DNA of 64,000 nucleotides. Origin: Nocardioides faecalis. GTDB taxonomy: Bacteria; Actinomycetota; Actinomycetes; Propionibacteriales; Nocardioidaceae. The stretch is from assembly GCF_018388425.1 (NCBI RefSeq), contig NZ_CP074406.1, positions 1,798,001-1,862,000 of the forward strand, written 5' to 3'. Position 1 is the first letter of the stretch, and the number at the start of each line of letters is the position of its first letter. The notes beneath the pieces were generated by a model that was not told the DNA's origin, made no database searches, and saw only the letters and a program-made list of their open reading frames with translations. The position numbers and the translations under genes are program-made. This document shows positions 36,422 through 48,214 of the stretch, in pieces.

Positions 36422-36814
36422 TCAGTCCTCGGCGTTGAGCAGCGCGTCCGGGTCGAGCCTCGGCGGCACGGCGGCCAGGGCCAGCTGCACCAGGGCGGTG
36501 CGGGCCTTGATCGTGACGCTGCGCCGCATCCGGCCGAGGTCGTCGCCGAGGAGGCCCGAGACGACCTCGGCGACCTGCGCGTCGCTGTACTGCGGCCGGG
36601 TGCCCGGGGCGACGTCGACGTCGGGCAGCGCCACCAGCACCGGCAGGATCTGGTCGCCGAGGGTGTCCAGCAGCTTGAACCGGGCGAACTTGTCCATCGC
36701 CTCCCAGGCGGCGTCGACGTCCTGACCGGACTTGCGGAACTTCCGGTCGCTGGCCATCACGGCCTTGGCCGCGCCCGCCAGGGCGGCGGTCAGCTCGTGC
36801 TCGGTGAATCGCAT
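36422..36814 (-). CDS. Small helical protein of unknown function
   Basis: A 130-residue, mostly helical cytoplasmic protein (MRFTEHELTAALAGAAKAVM...). It is convergent with the preceding small gene. An in-frame TTG 18 nt upstream is a weaker start. No domain is recognised. Its upstream side (about 36840-36890) has short imperfect repeats of GGTGCTCAGGCC that also run to the ipdC stop. Confidence 0.6.
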   Translation of the reverse strand: MRFTEHELTAALAGAAKAVMASDRKFRKSGQDVDAAWEAMDKFARFKLLDTLGDQILPVLVALPDVDVAPGTRPQYSDAQVAEVVSGLLGDDLGRMRRSVTIKARTALVQLALAAVPPRLDPDALLNAED

Positions 36815-36875
36815 CGGTCCAGCATGCCGCAACCGCCGCCCAGGCCGTCCCTCAGGCCGGTGCTCAAGCCGGTGC

Positions 36876-37943
36876 TCAGGCCAGGTACGACGCCGTACGA
36901 CGCAGCGCCGCCGCCGCCTCGGTGACGACCCGCTCGATGAGCTCGGCGCAGGTGGGCAGGTCGTCGATGACGCCGACGACCTGACCGCTGGCCAGCACGC
37001 CGGCCGACGTGTCGCCCTCCACCAGGCCCGCGCGGAGCATGGTGGGCGTGTTGGCGGCCAGCGCCATCTGCGCCATCGTGCGGCCCTGCGTCTTCTTCAT
37101 CGCCCGGCCGTCCTTGAGCAGCTCGGCCCAGCTCATGCCCGAGGACGACTTGAACTCCAGCGTGCGGCGCAGCGTGGGGCCGAGGCGGCGTACCGCGCTG
37201 GTCTCCTCCAGCTCCTCGACCAGCTCGGTGCGCAGCATCCGGTGCGGCATCCCGTCGACCTTGGCGGTGACGACGGTGTCGGTCAGCCCCTTGGTCAGGT
37301 AGAGCTCCTTGACCGCGTCCGGCACCGCGGAGTCGCGGGTGAGCAGGAAGCGGGTGCCCATGCCGATGCCCGCGGCGCCGTAGGACAGCGCCGCAGCGAG
37401 CCCACGGCCGTCGAAGAAGCCCCCGGCCGCGATCACCGGGATGTCGACGGCGTCCAGCACGGTCGGCAGCAGCAGCGTGGTCGGCACCGGACCGGTGTGG
37501 CCGCCGCCCTCCCCGCCCTGCACCATCACCGCGTCGGCGCCCCAGGAGGCGACCTTCTTCGCGTGCTTGGCCGCCCCGATGGACGGCATCACCACGATGT
37601 CGTGCTCCTTGAGCATGGCGATCAGCTCGGGCTTGGGCGCCAGCGCGAACGAGGCCACCTTCACGCCGTGGTCGATCAGCAGCCGGCAGCGGTCGGCGGC
37701 GTCGCCCGCGTCGGCACGCAGGTTGACGCCGAACGGCGCGTCGGTGCGCGCCTTGACCTCGATGATCGCCTTCTCCAGCTCGGCGAAGGTCATCGTGGCC
37801 GAGGCCAGGATCCCCAGCCCGCCGGCGTTGGCGGTGCCGGAGACCAGGCGGGGCCCCGACACCCAGCCCATCCCGGTCTGCACCACCGGGTGCGGGATGC
37901 CGACCAGGTCGGTGAACGCGGTGCGCAGCTGCTGGGCGGTCAC
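36876..37943 (-). CDS. ipdC: IpdC, flavin-dependent C/D-ring enzyme of the nitronate monooxygenase fold
   Basis: A 355-residue TIM-barrel flavoprotein related to nitronate monooxygenases: MGWVSGPRLVSGTANAGGLG near the N-terminus, GADAVMVQGGEGGGHTG at the phosphate-binding turn, and PVIAAGGFFDGRGLAAALSYGA. In mycobacteria IpdC (Rv3553) introduces a double bond into the 5-hydroxy C/D-ring CoA thioester before hydrolysis by EchA20. The order echA20-ipdA-ipdB-ipdC is identical here, and it overlaps ipdB by ATGA. Confidence 0.88.
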   Translation of the reverse strand: MTAQQLRTAFTDLVGIPHPVVQTGMGWVSGPRLVSGTANAGGLGILASATMTFAELEKAIIEVKARTDAPFGVNLRADAGDAADRCRLLIDHGVKVASFALAPKPELIAMLKEHDIVVMPSIGAAKHAKKVASWGADAVMVQGGEGGGHTGPVPTTLLLPTVLDAVDIPVIAAGGFFDGRGLAAALSYGAAGIGMGTRFLLTRDSAVPDAVKELYLTKGLTDTVVTAKVDGMPHRMLRTELVEELEETSAVRRLGPTLRRTLEFKSSSGMSWAELLKDGRAMKKTQGRTMAQMALAANTPTMLRAGLVEGDTSAGVLASGQVVGVIDDLPTCAELIERVVTEAAAALRRTASYLA

Positions 37944-38740
37944 GACGCCGCGTCCTTGGCGGGCTCGGGCACCTCGCGGAAGCGCAGGCCCTTGGGGTCG
38001 AGCACCTCGCGGATCAGCACCAGCTCCTCGGTGCTCGGCACCCGCGTGGTGGGCACCTCGGCCGGCACGTCGAGCGTGAAGCCGGTCGCGGCGACGACCT
38101 CGTCGACGGTGACGCCGGGGTGCACCGAGAGCAGCCGGACCGTGTCGTCGGCGCCCTTGACGTCGAAGACCCCGAGGTTGGTGACGATCCGGTGGATGTC
38201 GTTGAACCGCGCGGCGCCCGGGCCGGCCTCCTTGGCCCGCTTCGGGCCGACGCCGCTGACGATGTCGACGTGCTCGACGAAGACGCGGGTGGAGTGCTTG
38301 GGCACCCAGTACGACGTCCGGTTGTTCACCGTGTTACCCGGTGCGCCGCGCGAGCCGAGCAGCTGACGCTTGGGCTGGGCGAAGTCGCCGATCGCGGAGA
38401 TGTTCTGGTTGCCGTGCCGGTCGATCTGGGTGGCGCCCATCATCACGTGCCGCTTGCCGTAGGCGACGACGTCGAAGACCTTGCGGAAGGGGATCCAGCC
38501 CTCGATCACGTCGCTCTTGCCGAACAGCGGCGGGACGCCGGCGAGGAACAGCGACTCGCCGTCGGAGATCACCAGGTCGGGGTTGGACGTCAGCTTCGCC
38601 AGGCGCACGCCGAGCATCGGCAGCAGCCCCATCGGGCTGCCGAAGATCTCGCCGTCCTCGGCGAACGCGTCCGCGATGGCTGCGGCGCAGACGTCCGCGC
38701 GGGTCACGTCGTTGGTCGCGGTGTCGGTCACGTCGCTCAC
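37940..38740 (-). CDS. ipdB: COCHEA-CoA hydrolase, beta subunit
   Basis: A 266-residue protein with the class I CoA-transferase fold (ISDGESLFLAGVPP, MMGATQIDRHGNQN, GVFDVKGADDTVRLLSVHPGVT segments). With IpdA it forms a heterotetrameric hydrolase that opens the last carbocyclic ring in steroid degradation. It overlaps ipdA by ATGA and ipdC by ATGA. Confidence 0.9.
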   Translation of the reverse strand: MSDVTDTATNDVTRADVCAAAIADAFAEDGEIFGSPMGLLPMLGVRLAKLTSNPDLVISDGESLFLAGVPPLFGKSDVIEGWIPFRKVFDVVAYGKRHVMMGATQIDRHGNQNISAIGDFAQPKRQLLGSRGAPGNTVNNRTSYWVPKHSTRVFVEHVDIVSGVGPKRAKEAGPGAARFNDIHRIVTNLGVFDVKGADDTVRLLSVHPGVTVDEVVAATGFTLDVPAEVPTTRVPSTEELVLIREVLDPKGLRFREVPEPAKDAAS

Positions 38741-39630
38741 TTGGCCTGCTCCTCGCTGAAGGTCTTCACTGCGGCCTGGTAGGCCGCCTCGTCACCGGAC
38801 AGGAACCGCTCGGAGAACGCGGCCCAGTCCTCGTCGGTGCCGCCGGCCGCGGCGGCGTACGCCTTCTGGAAGCGCTCGTCGCGCTCGTAGTCGGGCGTGC
38901 AGGTGGTGAAGTGGGCACCGTTCGGCGTCTCCACGACACCGGTGACCATCATCCGGTTCAGCAGCACCCGCTGCACCGGGGTGTCGACGGTCAGCCCGGC
39001 GGTGTCGACGACCTGCTCCACGCTCACGTAGGTCCGATCGGCGGCCATCGCGAACAGGTCGTCGAAGTACGGGTCGGGGCCCAGGTAGGTGGCGTTGCCG
39101 TGCACGTCGGCACGGTTGAGGTGCACCAGGGCGACGTCGAGCTTCAGTGCCGGCACGGCGACGAGCTCCTCGTGGCCGTGGCCCTCGTCGTACGGGCTGG
39201 TGACGGTCTTGAGCCAGGGGTTGTTGACCATCACGTCGGAGCCCAGCCCGGCCCGCATCGGCAGGAACGGCAGCCTCTCGGCGGCCGCCTTGAGCCCGGT
39301 CTGGAACATGCCCTCGTCGAGCTCGACGACCTCGGGGATCGTGCCCTGCTGGCGGGCGCGCTGGAAGTTGGGCTCGAGCGGGACGGAGTCCAGGCTGACG
39401 AACGCGTAGACGAGCTTGCGGATCTTGCCGGCGCGGGCGAGAAGCCCGACGTCGGCGCCGCCCCAGCTGACGATGGTCAGGTCCTTCAGGTCCGAGCGCA
39501 GGATCGCGCGGACCAGGGCCATCGGCTTGCGCCGCGGGCCCCAGCCGCCGATGCCTATGGTCATCCCGTCGGCCAGCGAGTCGACGACCTCCTCGATCGT
39601 CATCTGCTTGTCCCGTGGCTTGCGGCTCAC
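38737..39630 (-). CDS. ipdA: COCHEA-CoA hydrolase, alpha subunit
   Basis: A 297-residue CoA-transferase-fold subunit: GMTIGIGGWGPRRKPMAL at about 22-39, GLGSDVMVNNPWLKTV, and the VPALKLDVALVHLNRADVHGN strand. It pairs with IpdB. GTG at 39630 overlaps the echA20 stop (39627-39630). It is part of the operon behind the second KstR2-type palindrome. Confidence 0.9.
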   Translation of the reverse strand: MSRKPRDKQMTIEEVVDSLADGMTIGIGGWGPRRKPMALVRAILRSDLKDLTIVSWGGADVGLLARAGKIRKLVYAFVSLDSVPLEPNFQRARQQGTIPEVVELDEGMFQTGLKAAAERLPFLPMRAGLGSDVMVNNPWLKTVTSPYDEGHGHEELVAVPALKLDVALVHLNRADVHGNATYLGPDPYFDDLFAMAADRTYVSVEQVVDTAGLTVDTPVQRVLLNRMMVTGVVETPNGAHFTTCTPDYERDERFQKAYAAAAGGTDEDWAAFSERFLSGDEAAYQAAVKTFSEEQAK

Positions 39631-40388
39631 TTCTTCTCCTTGCTCTTGTCCGTCCCGGCGAAGTCGTCGCGCAGCTCGTCGGCCACGCCCATGAGGTTCA
39701 GCTCGAAGGTGAACCCCTGCTCCCACCGGTAGGACTTGTTGACGTTGATCGGGTCGATCCCGTTGAGCGCCTCCTTGGCGGCCCGGATGACCCGGGTGTC
39801 CTTGGCGGCGATGTCGCGGGCCACGCGCAGCGCGGCCTCGAACAGCTCCTCGCGCGGCACGACCTCGAGGACGGAGCCGAACTGCACGAGGTCGGCGGCC
39901 TTGATGGTGCGCGCGGTGAAGTAGAGGGTGCGCATCATGTGCTGCGGCACGAGCCGCGCCATGTGCGTGGCGGCGCCCAGCGCCCCCTGGTTGACCTCCG
40001 GCACGCCGAAGTAGGCGTCGTCGCTGGCCACCACGCAGTCGGCGTTGCCGACCAGGCCGACCCCGCCGCCGACGCAGAAGCCGTTGACCGCGGCGATCAC
40101 CGGGACGGCGCACTCGTAGACGGCCTTGAACGCCGCGTAGCACCCCTTGTTCGCGCCGAGCAGGGCGTCGAACCCGGTGGTGTTCTGCATCTCCTTGATG
40201 TCCACGCCGGCGTTGAAGCCCTTGCCCTCGGCACGCAGCACCACGACCTTCGTGTCGAGGTCGGTGCTCGCGGCGTCGAGGGCCGCGGCCACGTCGAACC
40301 AGCCCTGGACCGTGAGGGCGTTGACCGGGGGAGCGCTCATCGTGACGACGCGGATGCCGTCGTCGCGCAGCTCACTGGTGATCGTCAT
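39627..40388 (-). CDS. echA20: EchA20, crotonase-type C/D-ring hydrolase
   Basis: A 253-residue crotonase-superfamily protein with the oxyanion-hole segments KGFNAGVDIKEM and VNGFCVGGGVGLVGNAD. In mycobacteria EchA20 hydrolyses the D ring of the HIEC-CoA-type diketone. The ATG at 40388 lies 7 nt after TAGGGT on the minus strand (leaderless). An in-frame ATG inside the operator would add MLGRVPG, almost the same extension as at fadD3. It heads echA20-ipdA-ipdB-ipdC. Confidence 0.9.
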   Translation of the reverse strand: MTITSELRDDGIRVVTMSAPPVNALTVQGWFDVAAALDAASTDLDTKVVVLRAEGKGFNAGVDIKEMQNTTGFDALLGANKGCYAAFKAVYECAVPVIAAVNGFCVGGGVGLVGNADCVVASDDAYFGVPEVNQGALGAATHMARLVPQHMMRTLYFTARTIKAADLVQFGSVLEVVPREELFEAALRVARDIAAKDTRVIRAAKEALNGIDPINVNKSYRWEQGFTFELNLMGVADELRDDFAGTDKSKEKK

Positions 40389-40395
40389 GCCCGGC

Positions 40396-40423
40396 ACCCT
40401 ACCAAGCATTTGCTTGGTATGGT
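40396..40423. promoter_or_regulatory. Second KstR2-type operator, bidirectional echA20/SDR promoter
   Basis: The same 18-bp palindrome as at fadD3/fadE30, here at 40401-40418, again flanked by TAGGGT (minus, 40396-40401) and TATGGT (plus, 40418-40423) with start codons 7 and 6 nt away. The whole 28-bp block is nearly identical to that at 27648-27675. Confidence 0.82.
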
Positions 40424-40429
40424 TCGGGC

Positions 40430-41212
40430 ATGGCACTCACCCTCGACCTCTCCGGCCGGGTCGCCCTCGTCACCGGCGGCGCGAAGGGCATCGGCCGCGG
40501 CATCGCCGAGGTGCTCGTCGCCGCCGGCGCCACCGTCGTCACGTGCGGGCGCTCCGAGGCCGAGCCGCCCGCCGGCGCGAGCCACCGCACCTGCGACGTG
40601 CGCGACCCCGATGCCGTCGCCGCGCTGGTGGCCGGCATCGTCACCGACCACGGCAGCCTCGACGTCGTGGTGAACAACGCCGGTGGGGCGCCGTACGCCC
40701 CGGCCGCGGAGGCCTCGCCCCGCTTTCACGACAAGGTCGTCGGCCTCAACCTGATGGCGGCGCTGGTGGTCAGCCAGGCCGCGAACCGGGCGATGCAGCA
40801 ACAGCCCGACGGCGGCGTGATCATCAACATCTCCTCGGTCTCCGGCAGCCGGCCCTCGCCCGGCACCGCCGCGTACGGCGCCGCGAAGGCCGGGATCGAC
40901 TCGCTGACCACCTCGCTCGCCCAGGAGTGGGGGCCGAAGGTGCGGGTGAACGCGATCGAGGTCGGCCTGGTCCGCACCGCCGACACCGCCGACCACTACG
41001 GCGGCGATGAGACCGTCGCCGCGATCGAGCGCACGATCCCCGCCGGCCGGATGGCCGACGTCGCCGAGATCGGCCGGGTCGCCGCCTTCCTGGCCAGCGA
41101 CCTCGCCTCCTACGTCTCCGGTGCTCGCCTCGCCTGCCACGGCGGGGGAGAGCAACCGGTCTTCCTGCACATCGCGCAGAACGCCAGCCAGAACCGAGGA
41201 GAGAACCAGTGA
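40430..41212 (+). CDS. Short-chain dehydrogenase (Rv3549c-like)
   Basis: A 260-residue SDR: cofactor loop VTGGAKGIGRG at 16-26, NNAGG, catalytic Y-x3-K in AAYGAAKAG. It is divergent from echA20 across the KstR2-type operator, the position held by Rv3549c in mycobacteria. The substrate is not known from sequence; a hydroxyacyl-CoA or ring-hydroxyl oxidation in C/D-ring or side-chain breakdown is likely. A leaderless ATG is 6 nt after TATGGT. It overlaps the next SDR by GTGA. Confidence 0.82.
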   Translation: MALTLDLSGRVALVTGGAKGIGRGIAEVLVAAGATVVTCGRSEAEPPAGASHRTCDVRDPDAVAALVAGIVTDHGSLDVVVNNAGGAPYAPAAEASPRFHDKVVGLNLMAALVVSQAANRAMQQQPDGGVIINISSVSGSRPSPGTAAYGAAKAGIDSLTTSLAQEWGPKVRVNAIEVGLVRTADTADHYGGDETVAAIERTIPAGRMADVAEIGRVAAFLASDLASYVSGARLACHGGGEQPVFLHIAQNASQNRGENQ

Positions 41213-42093
41213 GCAAGCTTCTTGAGGGCCGCGTGGCCATCGTGACCGGCGCCGGCCGAGGCATCGGACGGGCGCACGCGCTCGAGCTGGCCCGGCACGG
41301 TGCCGCCGTCGTCGTGAACGACTTCGGCGTCTCGCTGGCCGGTGAGAAGGAGGACTCCCCGGCGCACGACGTCGTCGCGGAGATCGAGTCGTTCGGCGGC
41401 CGGGCTGTCGTCAACGGTGCCGACGTCGCCGACTTCGCGCAGGCCGAGGCGATGGTGCGCCAGGCGATCGACACCTTCGGCGGGCTGGACATCCTGGTCA
41501 ACAACGCCGGCTTCGTGCGCGACCGGATGCTGGTCAACACCTCCGAGGAGGAGTGGGACGCCGTCATCCGGGTCCACCTCAAGGGTCACTTCGCGCCGCT
41601 GCGCCACGCCGGCGCCTACTGGCGCGCCGAGGCCAAGGAGGGCCGCCAGCGCGCGGCCCGGGTGATCAACACCTCCTCGGGCGCGGGGCTGCAGGGCTCG
41701 CTCGGCCAGACCACCTACTCCGCCGCCAAGGCCGGGATCGCCGCGATGACCCTGGTCGCCGCCGTCGAGATGGGCCGCTACGGCGTCACGGTCAACGCCA
41801 TCGCCCCGGTCGCCAAGACCCGGATGACCGACGGCGCCTTCGACACCTCCGAGATGGCGCTGCCCGAGGACAACTCGCCCATCGTGGCGTGGCTGGCCTC
41901 CGAGGAGGCCGGGGACGTGACCGGGCGGGTCGTGGAGATCGACGGCAGCGTGATCACGGTCGAGAACGGCTGGGCGCACGGCCCCTCGCGCGACAACGGC
42001 ACGCGGTGGGAGGCCGGCGCCGTCGGCCCGGCGCTGCGCGAGCTGCTGGCCGAGGCGCCCGCGCCGGAGCCGGTCTACGGCACGGGCGGCTGA
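41209..42093 (+). CDS. Short-chain dehydrogenase, MFE-2-like 3-hydroxyacyl-CoA dehydrogenase (Rv3548c-like)
   Basis: A 294-residue SDR resembling the dehydrogenase part of peroxisomal multifunctional enzyme 2: VTGAGRGIGRAHALELARHGAAVVVND, NNAGFVRDRML, YSAAKAGIAAMT with Y-x3-K. These enzymes act on 3-hydroxyacyl-CoA, including steroid side chains, and pair functionally with MaoC-type hydratases such as the one at 8341. GTG 41209 overlaps the preceding SDR stop. Confidence 0.82.
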   Translation: MSKLLEGRVAIVTGAGRGIGRAHALELARHGAAVVVNDFGVSLAGEKEDSPAHDVVAEIESFGGRAVVNGADVADFAQAEAMVRQAIDTFGGLDILVNNAGFVRDRMLVNTSEEEWDAVIRVHLKGHFAPLRHAGAYWRAEAKEGRQRAARVINTSSGAGLQGSLGQTTYSAAKAGIAAMTLVAAVEMGRYGVTVNAIAPVAKTRMTDGAFDTSEMALPEDNSPIVAWLASEEAGDVTGRVVEIDGSVITVENGWAHGPSRDNGTRWEAGAVGPALRELLAEAPAPEPVYGTGG

Positions 42094-42112
42094 GCCCGGG
42101 GCAGGGGTGGAA

Positions 42113-42159
42113 CCGCCCTAAACGAAAGGCTTTCGTTTAGGGCGGAATGTGTGTAGCGT
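42113..42159 (+). promoter_or_regulatory. Extended palindrome and promoter before the first CYP125-like gene
   Basis: A 16-bp perfect inverted repeat around one G (42113-42145), the core of which is ACGAAA-GGC-TTTCGT (42122-42136). Exactly 17 nt further is a -10 hexamer TAGCGT (42154-42159). The core sits where a -35 would be, suggesting an operator; the GC-rich outer arms could also terminate the preceding SDR transcript. The same ACGAAA-N3-TTTCGT/17 nt/TAG-GT layout recurs at 44745-44782. Confidence 0.65.
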
Positions 42160-42204
42160 CACGGGGGACGCTTCCCCGTCGCTCCCACTGAGAGGCACCG
42201 CCAC

Positions 42205-43443
42205 ATGACCGTCGCCGAGCACCGCCCCGTCTCGCCGCTCGACCCCACCGACCCCGACATCCTGCGTGAGCGGATGCCGCACGCCGAGCTCCTCGAGCTG
42301 CGTCGTACCGCCCCGGTGAGCTGGGTCGAGCAGCCCGACCCGGGTGCCCGTGCCGGGTTCCTCGACACCGGCTACTGGGCGTTGAGCAAGCACGCCGACG
42401 TCGCCGCGGTCTCGAAGAACCAGGCCGACTTCTCCACCTACGAGAACGGCGTGATCATCCGGTTCGCACCCGAGATGACCCGCGAGGAGCTGGAGCAGAC
42501 CCGCTTCCTGCTGATCAACCACGACTCGCCCGAGCACACCAAGCTGCGCCAGATCATCTCGCGCGCCTTCACCCCGCGCGCGGTCGGCGGCCTGCACGAC
42601 TGGCTGCGTGCCCGCGCGGAGAAGATCGTCGACGAGGCGCTGGCCAAGGACTGCGGCGACTTCGTCACCGACATCGCCGCCGAGCTGCCGCTGCAGGCCA
42701 TCGCCGAGCTCCTCGGCGTACCGCAGGAGGACCGCGGCAAGCTCTTCGAGTGGTCCAACCAGATGCTGTCGTACGACGACCCGGACATCCCGGGGGACCA
42801 GATGACGGCGTTCATGGAGATCCTGGCCTACTCGATGGCCCTCGCCGACGACCGCCGCCGCAACCCGCAGGACGACATCGTCACCAAGCTGGTCACCGCC
42901 GACGTCGACGGCAACGGCCTGACCGACGACGAGTTCGGGTTCTTCGTGATCCTGCTCGCCGTCGCCGGCAACGAGACCACGCGCAACGCGATCACGCACG
43001 GGATGAAGGCGTTCATCGACCACCCCGAGCAGTGGGAGCTGTTCAAGGCCACCCGCCCGGACACCGCGGTCGACGAGATCATCCGCTGGGCCACGCCGGT
43101 CACCGTCTTCCAGCGCACCGCGAAGCGCGACCTCGAGATCGGCGGGCGGCAGGTCCGCGCCGGTGAGCGGGTCGGCCTGCTCTACGCCAGCGCGAACTTC
43201 GACGAGGACGTCTTCACCGACCCGTTCACCTTCGACATCACCCGCGAGCACAACCCGCACCAGGCCTTCGGCGGCCACGGCGCGCACTACTGCATCGGCG
43301 CCAACCTGGCCCGCCTGGAGATCAAGCTGATCTTCGACGCCCTCGCCGACCGCGACGCCCGGATCTCCCTGGCCGGCGAGCCGGTCAAGCTGCGCAGCTC
43401 GTGGATCAACGGCGTCAAGGAGATGCCGGTCTCCTACCGCTGA
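42205..43443 (+). CDS. cyp125: CYP125-family steroid C26-monooxygenase (paralog 1)
   Basis: A 412-residue cytochrome P450: I-helix AGNETT (254-259), ExxR at E291-R294, heme-binding [13 protein letters not shown] with C363. Close to mycobacterial CYP125A1 in diagnostic stretches ([37 protein letters not shown]), so it should oxidise the terminal C26/C27 methyl of cholesterol-type side chains to the acid. A second CYP125-like gene lies at 44826. The regulator reading the ACGAAA palindrome in its promoter is unidentified. Confidence 0.87.
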   Translation: MTVAEHRPVSPLDPTDPDILRERMPHAELLELRRTAPVSWVEQPDPGARAGFLDTGYWALSKHADVAAVSKNQADFSTYENGVIIRFAPEMTREELEQTRFLLINHDSPEHTKLRQIISRAFTPRAVGGLHDWLRARAEKIVDEALAKDCGDFVTDIAAELPLQAIAELLGVPQEDRGKLFEWSNQMLSYDDPDIPGDQMTAFMEILAYSMALADDRRRNPQDDIVTKLVTADVDGNGLTDDEFGFFVILLAVAGNETTRNAITHGMKAFIDHPEQWELFKATRPDTAVDEIIRWATPVTVFQRTAKRDLEIGGRQVRAGERVGLLYASANFDEDVFTDPFTFDITREHNPHQAFGGHGAHYCIGANLARLEIKLIFDALADRDARISLAGEPVKLRSSWINGVKEMPVSYR

Positions 43444-43446
43444 CGC

Positions 43447-43510
43447 ACCGCCTCCCAAGCGAATTCGTCGAGATCTTCGGAAATCTCGACAAATCCGCTT
43501 GGGAGGCGGT
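43447..43510. terminator. Long bidirectional hairpin between converging cyp125 and fadA5
   Basis: An outer 15-bp perfect inverted repeat (43447-43461 with 43496-43510) and an inner 8-bp pair GTCGAGAT/ATCTCGAC (43467-43474 with 43483-43490) fill nearly the whole 73-nt intergenic gap. It should terminate both transcripts. Confidence 0.75.
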
Positions 43511-43516
43511 TCAGGT

Positions 43517-46061
<2,545 letters not shown>

Positions 46062-46097
46062 CGCAGCCGACGTCGTACCGGCCGGTGCCGGACGCTC

Positions 46098-46114
46098 CTT
46101 CAGCGGGCGTTCAG
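46098..46114 (+). promoter_or_regulatory. TTCAG direct repeats upstream of the OmpR-type regulator
   Basis: CTTCAG-N5-GTTCAG, two copies in 11-bp register, about 50 nt before the regulator ATG. The same hexamers in 10- and 11-bp register recur ahead of the PepSY gene at 48221-48247. Direct repeats at one helical turn are typical of OmpR/PhoB-family binding. Confidence 0.55.
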
Positions 46115-46161
46115 CACCGGTCGGCGACAATGGCCTCCTGTCGTCTTCCGGAGGTCTGCCC

Positions 46162-46839
46162 ATGCGTGTGCTCGTCGTCGACGACGAGAAGCGCCTCGCC
46201 CGCTCGCTGCGGATCGGGCTGGAGGCGGAGGGATTCGCCGTGGACGTCGCCCACGACGGCACCGACGGGCTGTGGCTGGCCCGCGAGAACCCGTATGACG
46301 CCATCGTGCTGGACCTCATGCTGCCCGGCATCAACGGCTACAAGGTCTGCGAGACGCTGCGCGCGGAGCAGAACTGGACCCCGGTGCTGATGCTCACCGC
46401 CAAGGACGGCGAGTGGGACCAGGTCGAGGGCCTCGACACCGGGGCCGACGACTACCTGACCAAGCCGTTCTCCTTCCCGGTCCTGGTGGCCCGGCTGCGC
46501 GCCGTGGCCCGCCGCGGTGCCCGCGAGCGCCCCACCGCCTGGGAGATGGGCGACCTGAAGGTCGACCCCGCGGCGCGACGGGTCTGGCGGGGTGAGCAGG
46601 AGGTCGCGCTCACCGCACGCGAGTTCGCCCTGTTGGCCTTCCTGGCCCGGCACCGCGGCGACGTGGTGTCGAAGCGGCAGATCCTCGAGGCGGTCTGGGA
46701 CGTCGACTTCGACGGCGACCCCAACATCGTCGAGGTCTACGTGCGCCATCTGCGCAACAAGATCGACCGGCCCTTCGGCCGCGCCGCCATCGAGACGTTG
46801 CGCGGCGCGGGCTACCGCCTCGCCAGCAACGGCGGCTGA
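46162..46839 (+). CDS. OmpR/PhoB-family response regulator
   Basis: A 225-residue regulator: receiver domain with D51 in IVLDLMLPG and K in DDYLTKPF, and a winged-helix DNA-binding domain (VALTAREFALLAFLARHRGD, VEVYVRHLRNKID). GGAGG precedes the ATG. It is followed at once by its kinase gene. TTCAG repeats before its own promoter and before the PepSY gene suggest autoregulation and control of that protein. The signal is unknown. Confidence 0.92.
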   Translation: MRVLVVDDEKRLARSLRIGLEAEGFAVDVAHDGTDGLWLARENPYDAIVLDLMLPGINGYKVCETLRAEQNWTPVLMLTAKDGEWDQVEGLDTGADDYLTKPFSFPVLVARLRAVARRGARERPTAWEMGDLKVDPAARRVWRGEQEVALTAREFALLAFLARHRGDVVSKRQILEAVWDVDFDGDPNIVEVYVRHLRNKIDRPFGRAAIETLRGAGYRLASNGG

Positions 46840-46840
46840 C

Positions 46841-48214
46841 GTGGCCTCGCCCCGGCCCGGCCCGTGGGCCCGGCTCTCGGTCCGGCTGCGCACCACCCTG
46901 GCCGCGGTCCTCGTGGTCGCCGTCGTCCTCGGCTTCGCCGCCGGCGCCCTGGTGCTGCTGGTTCGCGACTCGCTGCGCGACGGCGTCGAGGCGAGCGCCG
47001 AGCAGCGTGCCGCGGCACTGGTGCAGCAGCTGGAGACCGACGGGCTGCCCGGCCGTGCCGACGAGGACGACGACACGGACGGGGGAGACGCCGACGAGCC
47101 CGAGGAGCTCGTGTGGCAGGTCCGCGGCGAGGACGGCACCGTCGTCGCCGCCTCGCAGCCGGGACTGCCGCGCCTGCCCACCGCCGGCACCGAGGTCACG
47201 CTGCCCGGCGCCGACGAGCCCTACCTGGTCGTCGTGGAGGACGCCGAGATCTCCGAGGTCGAGTACGACGTCGTCGTGGCCGCCTCGCTGGAGGAGGTCA
47301 CCGACTCCACCCGGGCACTGCTGGCGCCGCTGCTGGTCGGGGTGCCGCTGCTGCTCCTCCTGCTGGCCGGCACCACCTGGCTGGTGGTCGGCCGCGCGCT
47401 GGCGCCGGTGGAGCGGATCCGCCGCGAGGTCGACCAGATCACCGGGGACCGGCTGGACCGCCGGGTGCCCGAGCCGCCCACCCGCGACGAGGTGCGCCGC
47501 CTGGCCACCACCATGAACCGGATGCTCGGCCGCCTCGAAGACTCCCGGGCCCGCCAGCAGCAGTTCGTGGCCGACGCCTCCCACGAGCTGCGCTCCCCGC
47601 TGGCCGCCCTGCGCCAGACCGCCGAGGTCGCGGTGGCCCACCCCGGCGCGCTCGACGACGGCGAGCTCGCCGAAGCCGTGCTGGAGGAGTCGATCCGGAT
47701 GCAGCGCCTGGTCGAGCAGCTGCTCGTGCTCACCCGGACCGAGGCCGGCGCCTCGGGCCGCCCGCTGGGCGACGTCGACCTGGACGACCTGCTGCTCACC
47801 AACGCCCGCCGCCTGCGACGACCGGAGCTGCACGTCGACACCAGCGGCGTCGGCCCGGCCCGGGTGCACGGGGACGAGCTGGCGCTGGGCCAGGTCGTGC
47901 GCAACCTGCTGGACAACGCGGCCCGGCACGCCCGCTCCCGCATCGCCCTCGGCCTGCGGGCCCACGACGGCGGCATCGAGCTGGTCGTCGACGACGACGG
48001 CCACGGCATCGCCCCCGCCGACCGGGAGCGGGTCTTCGACCGGTTCGTGCGCCTCGACGAGGCCCGCGCTCGCGACGACGGCGGCAGCGGCCTCGGGCTG
48101 GCCATCGTCCGGGAGATCGTCGCCGCGCACGGCGGCACGGTCGCAGTGGAGGAGGCTCCGCTCGGCGGGGCCCGGTTCGTCGTACGGCTGCCGGCGCCGG
48201 CGCGGGCTTCCTGA
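46841..48214 (+). CDS. Sensor histidine kinase of the OmpR-type pair
   Basis: A 457-residue kinase: transmembrane helix 1 at about 20-42, an extracytoplasmic sensor of about 115 residues with an acidic Asp-rich loop (70-90), transmembrane helix 2 at 163-184, a HAMP domain, HisKA with H248 in ADASHELRSPL, and an HATPase_c domain ending in GGSGLGLAIVREIVAAHGG. The acidic loop could bind divalent cations. It starts with GTG 1 nt after the regulator stop. Confidence 0.9.
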   Translation: MASPRPGPWARLSVRLRTTLAAVLVVAVVLGFAAGALVLLVRDSLRDGVEASAEQRAAALVQQLETDGLPGRADEDDDTDGGDADEPEELVWQVRGEDGTVVAASQPGLPRLPTAGTEVTLPGADEPYLVVVEDAEISEVEYDVVVAASLEEVTDSTRALLAPLLVGVPLLLLLLAGTTWLVVGRALAPVERIRREVDQITGDRLDRRVPEPPTRDEVRRLATTMNRMLGRLEDSRARQQQFVADASHELRSPLAALRQTAEVAVAHPGALDDGELAEAVLEESIRMQRLVEQLLVLTRTEAGASGRPLGDVDLDDLLLTNARRLRRPELHVDTSGVGPARVHGDELALGQVVRNLLDNAARHARSRIALGLRAHDGGIELVVDDDGHGIAPADRERVFDRFVRLDEARARDDGGSGLGLAIVREIVAAHGGTVAVEEAPLGGARFVVRLPAPARAS